A DNA stretch of 64,000 nt from the NCBI RefSeq assembly GCF_035653575.1, contig NZ_DASRBQ010000118.1, forward strand, positions 58,655 to 122,654, given 5' to 3'. Origin of the DNA: Actinocrinis sp035653575 (GTDB taxonomy: Bacteria; Actinomycetota; Actinomycetes; Streptomycetales; Catenulisporaceae). The position numbers and the translations under genes were made by a program. The notes beneath the pieces were generated by a model that worked only from the letters and a program-made list of their open reading frames with translations, was not told where the DNA came from and did not search any database. Every line of letters starts with the position of its first letter. Positions within the stretch are counted from its first letter, which is position 1. Below, piece after piece: positions 63,802 through 64,000 of the stretch.

Positions 63802-64000
63802 TCAGGCGTCGATGCGGGAGCGGTCGAGCAGCGCGGCGTTGTTCACGATGTACTCACGACGCGGGGCCACATCCGTGCCCATCAGCAGATCGAAGATCTT
63901 CTCCGCGGCCTCGGCGTCGGACAGCGAGATGCGGCGCAGGATCCGGCGGCGCGGGTCCATCGTGGTCTCGGCCAGCTGGTCGGCGTCCATCTCGCCGAGT
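63802..64000 (-). CDS. Type IIA topoisomerase B subunit (GyrB/ParE), C-terminal end
   Basis: The last ~66 codons of a type IIA topoisomerase ATPase subunit; the gene runs past the right edge. LGEMDADQLAETTMDP is the conserved end of the Toprim domain, followed by LMGTDVAPRREYIVNNA, the standard C-terminus of GyrB/ParE proteins. These subunits bind ATP and, with a GyrA/ParC partner, change DNA supercoiling or decatenate chromosomes. Gyrase and topoisomerase IV cannot be separated from this fragment. Confidence 0.88.
   Translation of the reverse strand, partial: LGEMDADQLAETTMDPRRRILRRISLSDAEAAEKIFDLLMGTDVAPRREYIVNNAALLDRSRIDA

Overview
The window is a stretch of very GC-rich chromosome from a mycothiol-producing actinomycete. 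The evidence is the pair of mycothiol genes (mca and mshB), the actinobacterial block mca–DUF4307–greA, an AfsR/SARP-type regulator, DesK/DesR-like two-component genes and a mycobacterial Sdh1-type succinate dehydrogenase. Codons are strongly GC-ended, stop/start overlaps (TGATG, ATGA, GTGA) are frequent, and several genes have a TANNNT -10 box only 6-7 nt before the ATG, which is the leaderless arrangement common in this phylum. I cannot name the genus; a Streptomyces/Catenulispora-like soil actinomycete is a guess. I see no tRNA, rRNA, CRISPR array, insertion sequence or prophage.

Layout. 0-3.6 kb: end of a LacI regulator, a PfkB sugar kinase and a secreted CBM2 + kelch/galactose-oxidase-like protein, suggesting carbohydrate use. 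3.6-10.1 kb: OsmC, a self-regulated SRPBCC-MarR pair with a large palindrome in its promoter, a DrrAB-type ABC exporter and a convergent AfsR-like regulator. 10.2-22.6 kb: a cell-surface polysaccharide locus with rmlA, rmlB and rmlD (no rmlC), three tandem paralogous GT2 glycosyltransferases, two more GT2s, DUF2304 and two large polytopic membrane proteins. 22.6-29 kb: mca, DUF4307, greA, then a DesK/DesR-like two-component system with an ABC-2 exporter.

29-41 kb: a large VanW/peptidoglycan-binding-like envelope protein, DUF6113-mshB, a Prim-Pol-like protein, an S9 peptidase, a sigma factor followed by an unusual anti-sigma/lipoprotein fusion ORF, and typA. 41-46 kb: a membrane protein resembling a catalytically dead site-2 protease with helical repeats, then sdhCAB. 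46.2-50.7 kb: a 1,496-residue LRR-Roc-COR (Roco) protein with 31 tandem leucine-rich repeats and visibly lower local GC. 50.8-61.7 kb: aminopeptidase N, a small monooxygenase and a MacB/LolD-type ABC system (two ATPases, one with an AbrB-like tail, and two giant FtsX permeases). 61.8-64 kb: an unknown protein, a sucrase/ferredoxin-like protein, a five-copy 17-bp tandem repeat and the 3' end of a type IIA topoisomerase B subunit.

The least conventional items are the Roco protein, the pseudo-protease at 41.1 kb, the in-frame anti-sigma/lipoprotein fusion at 37.7 kb, the ABC ATPase with an AbrB-like tail, and the 17-bp tandem array near the right edge.
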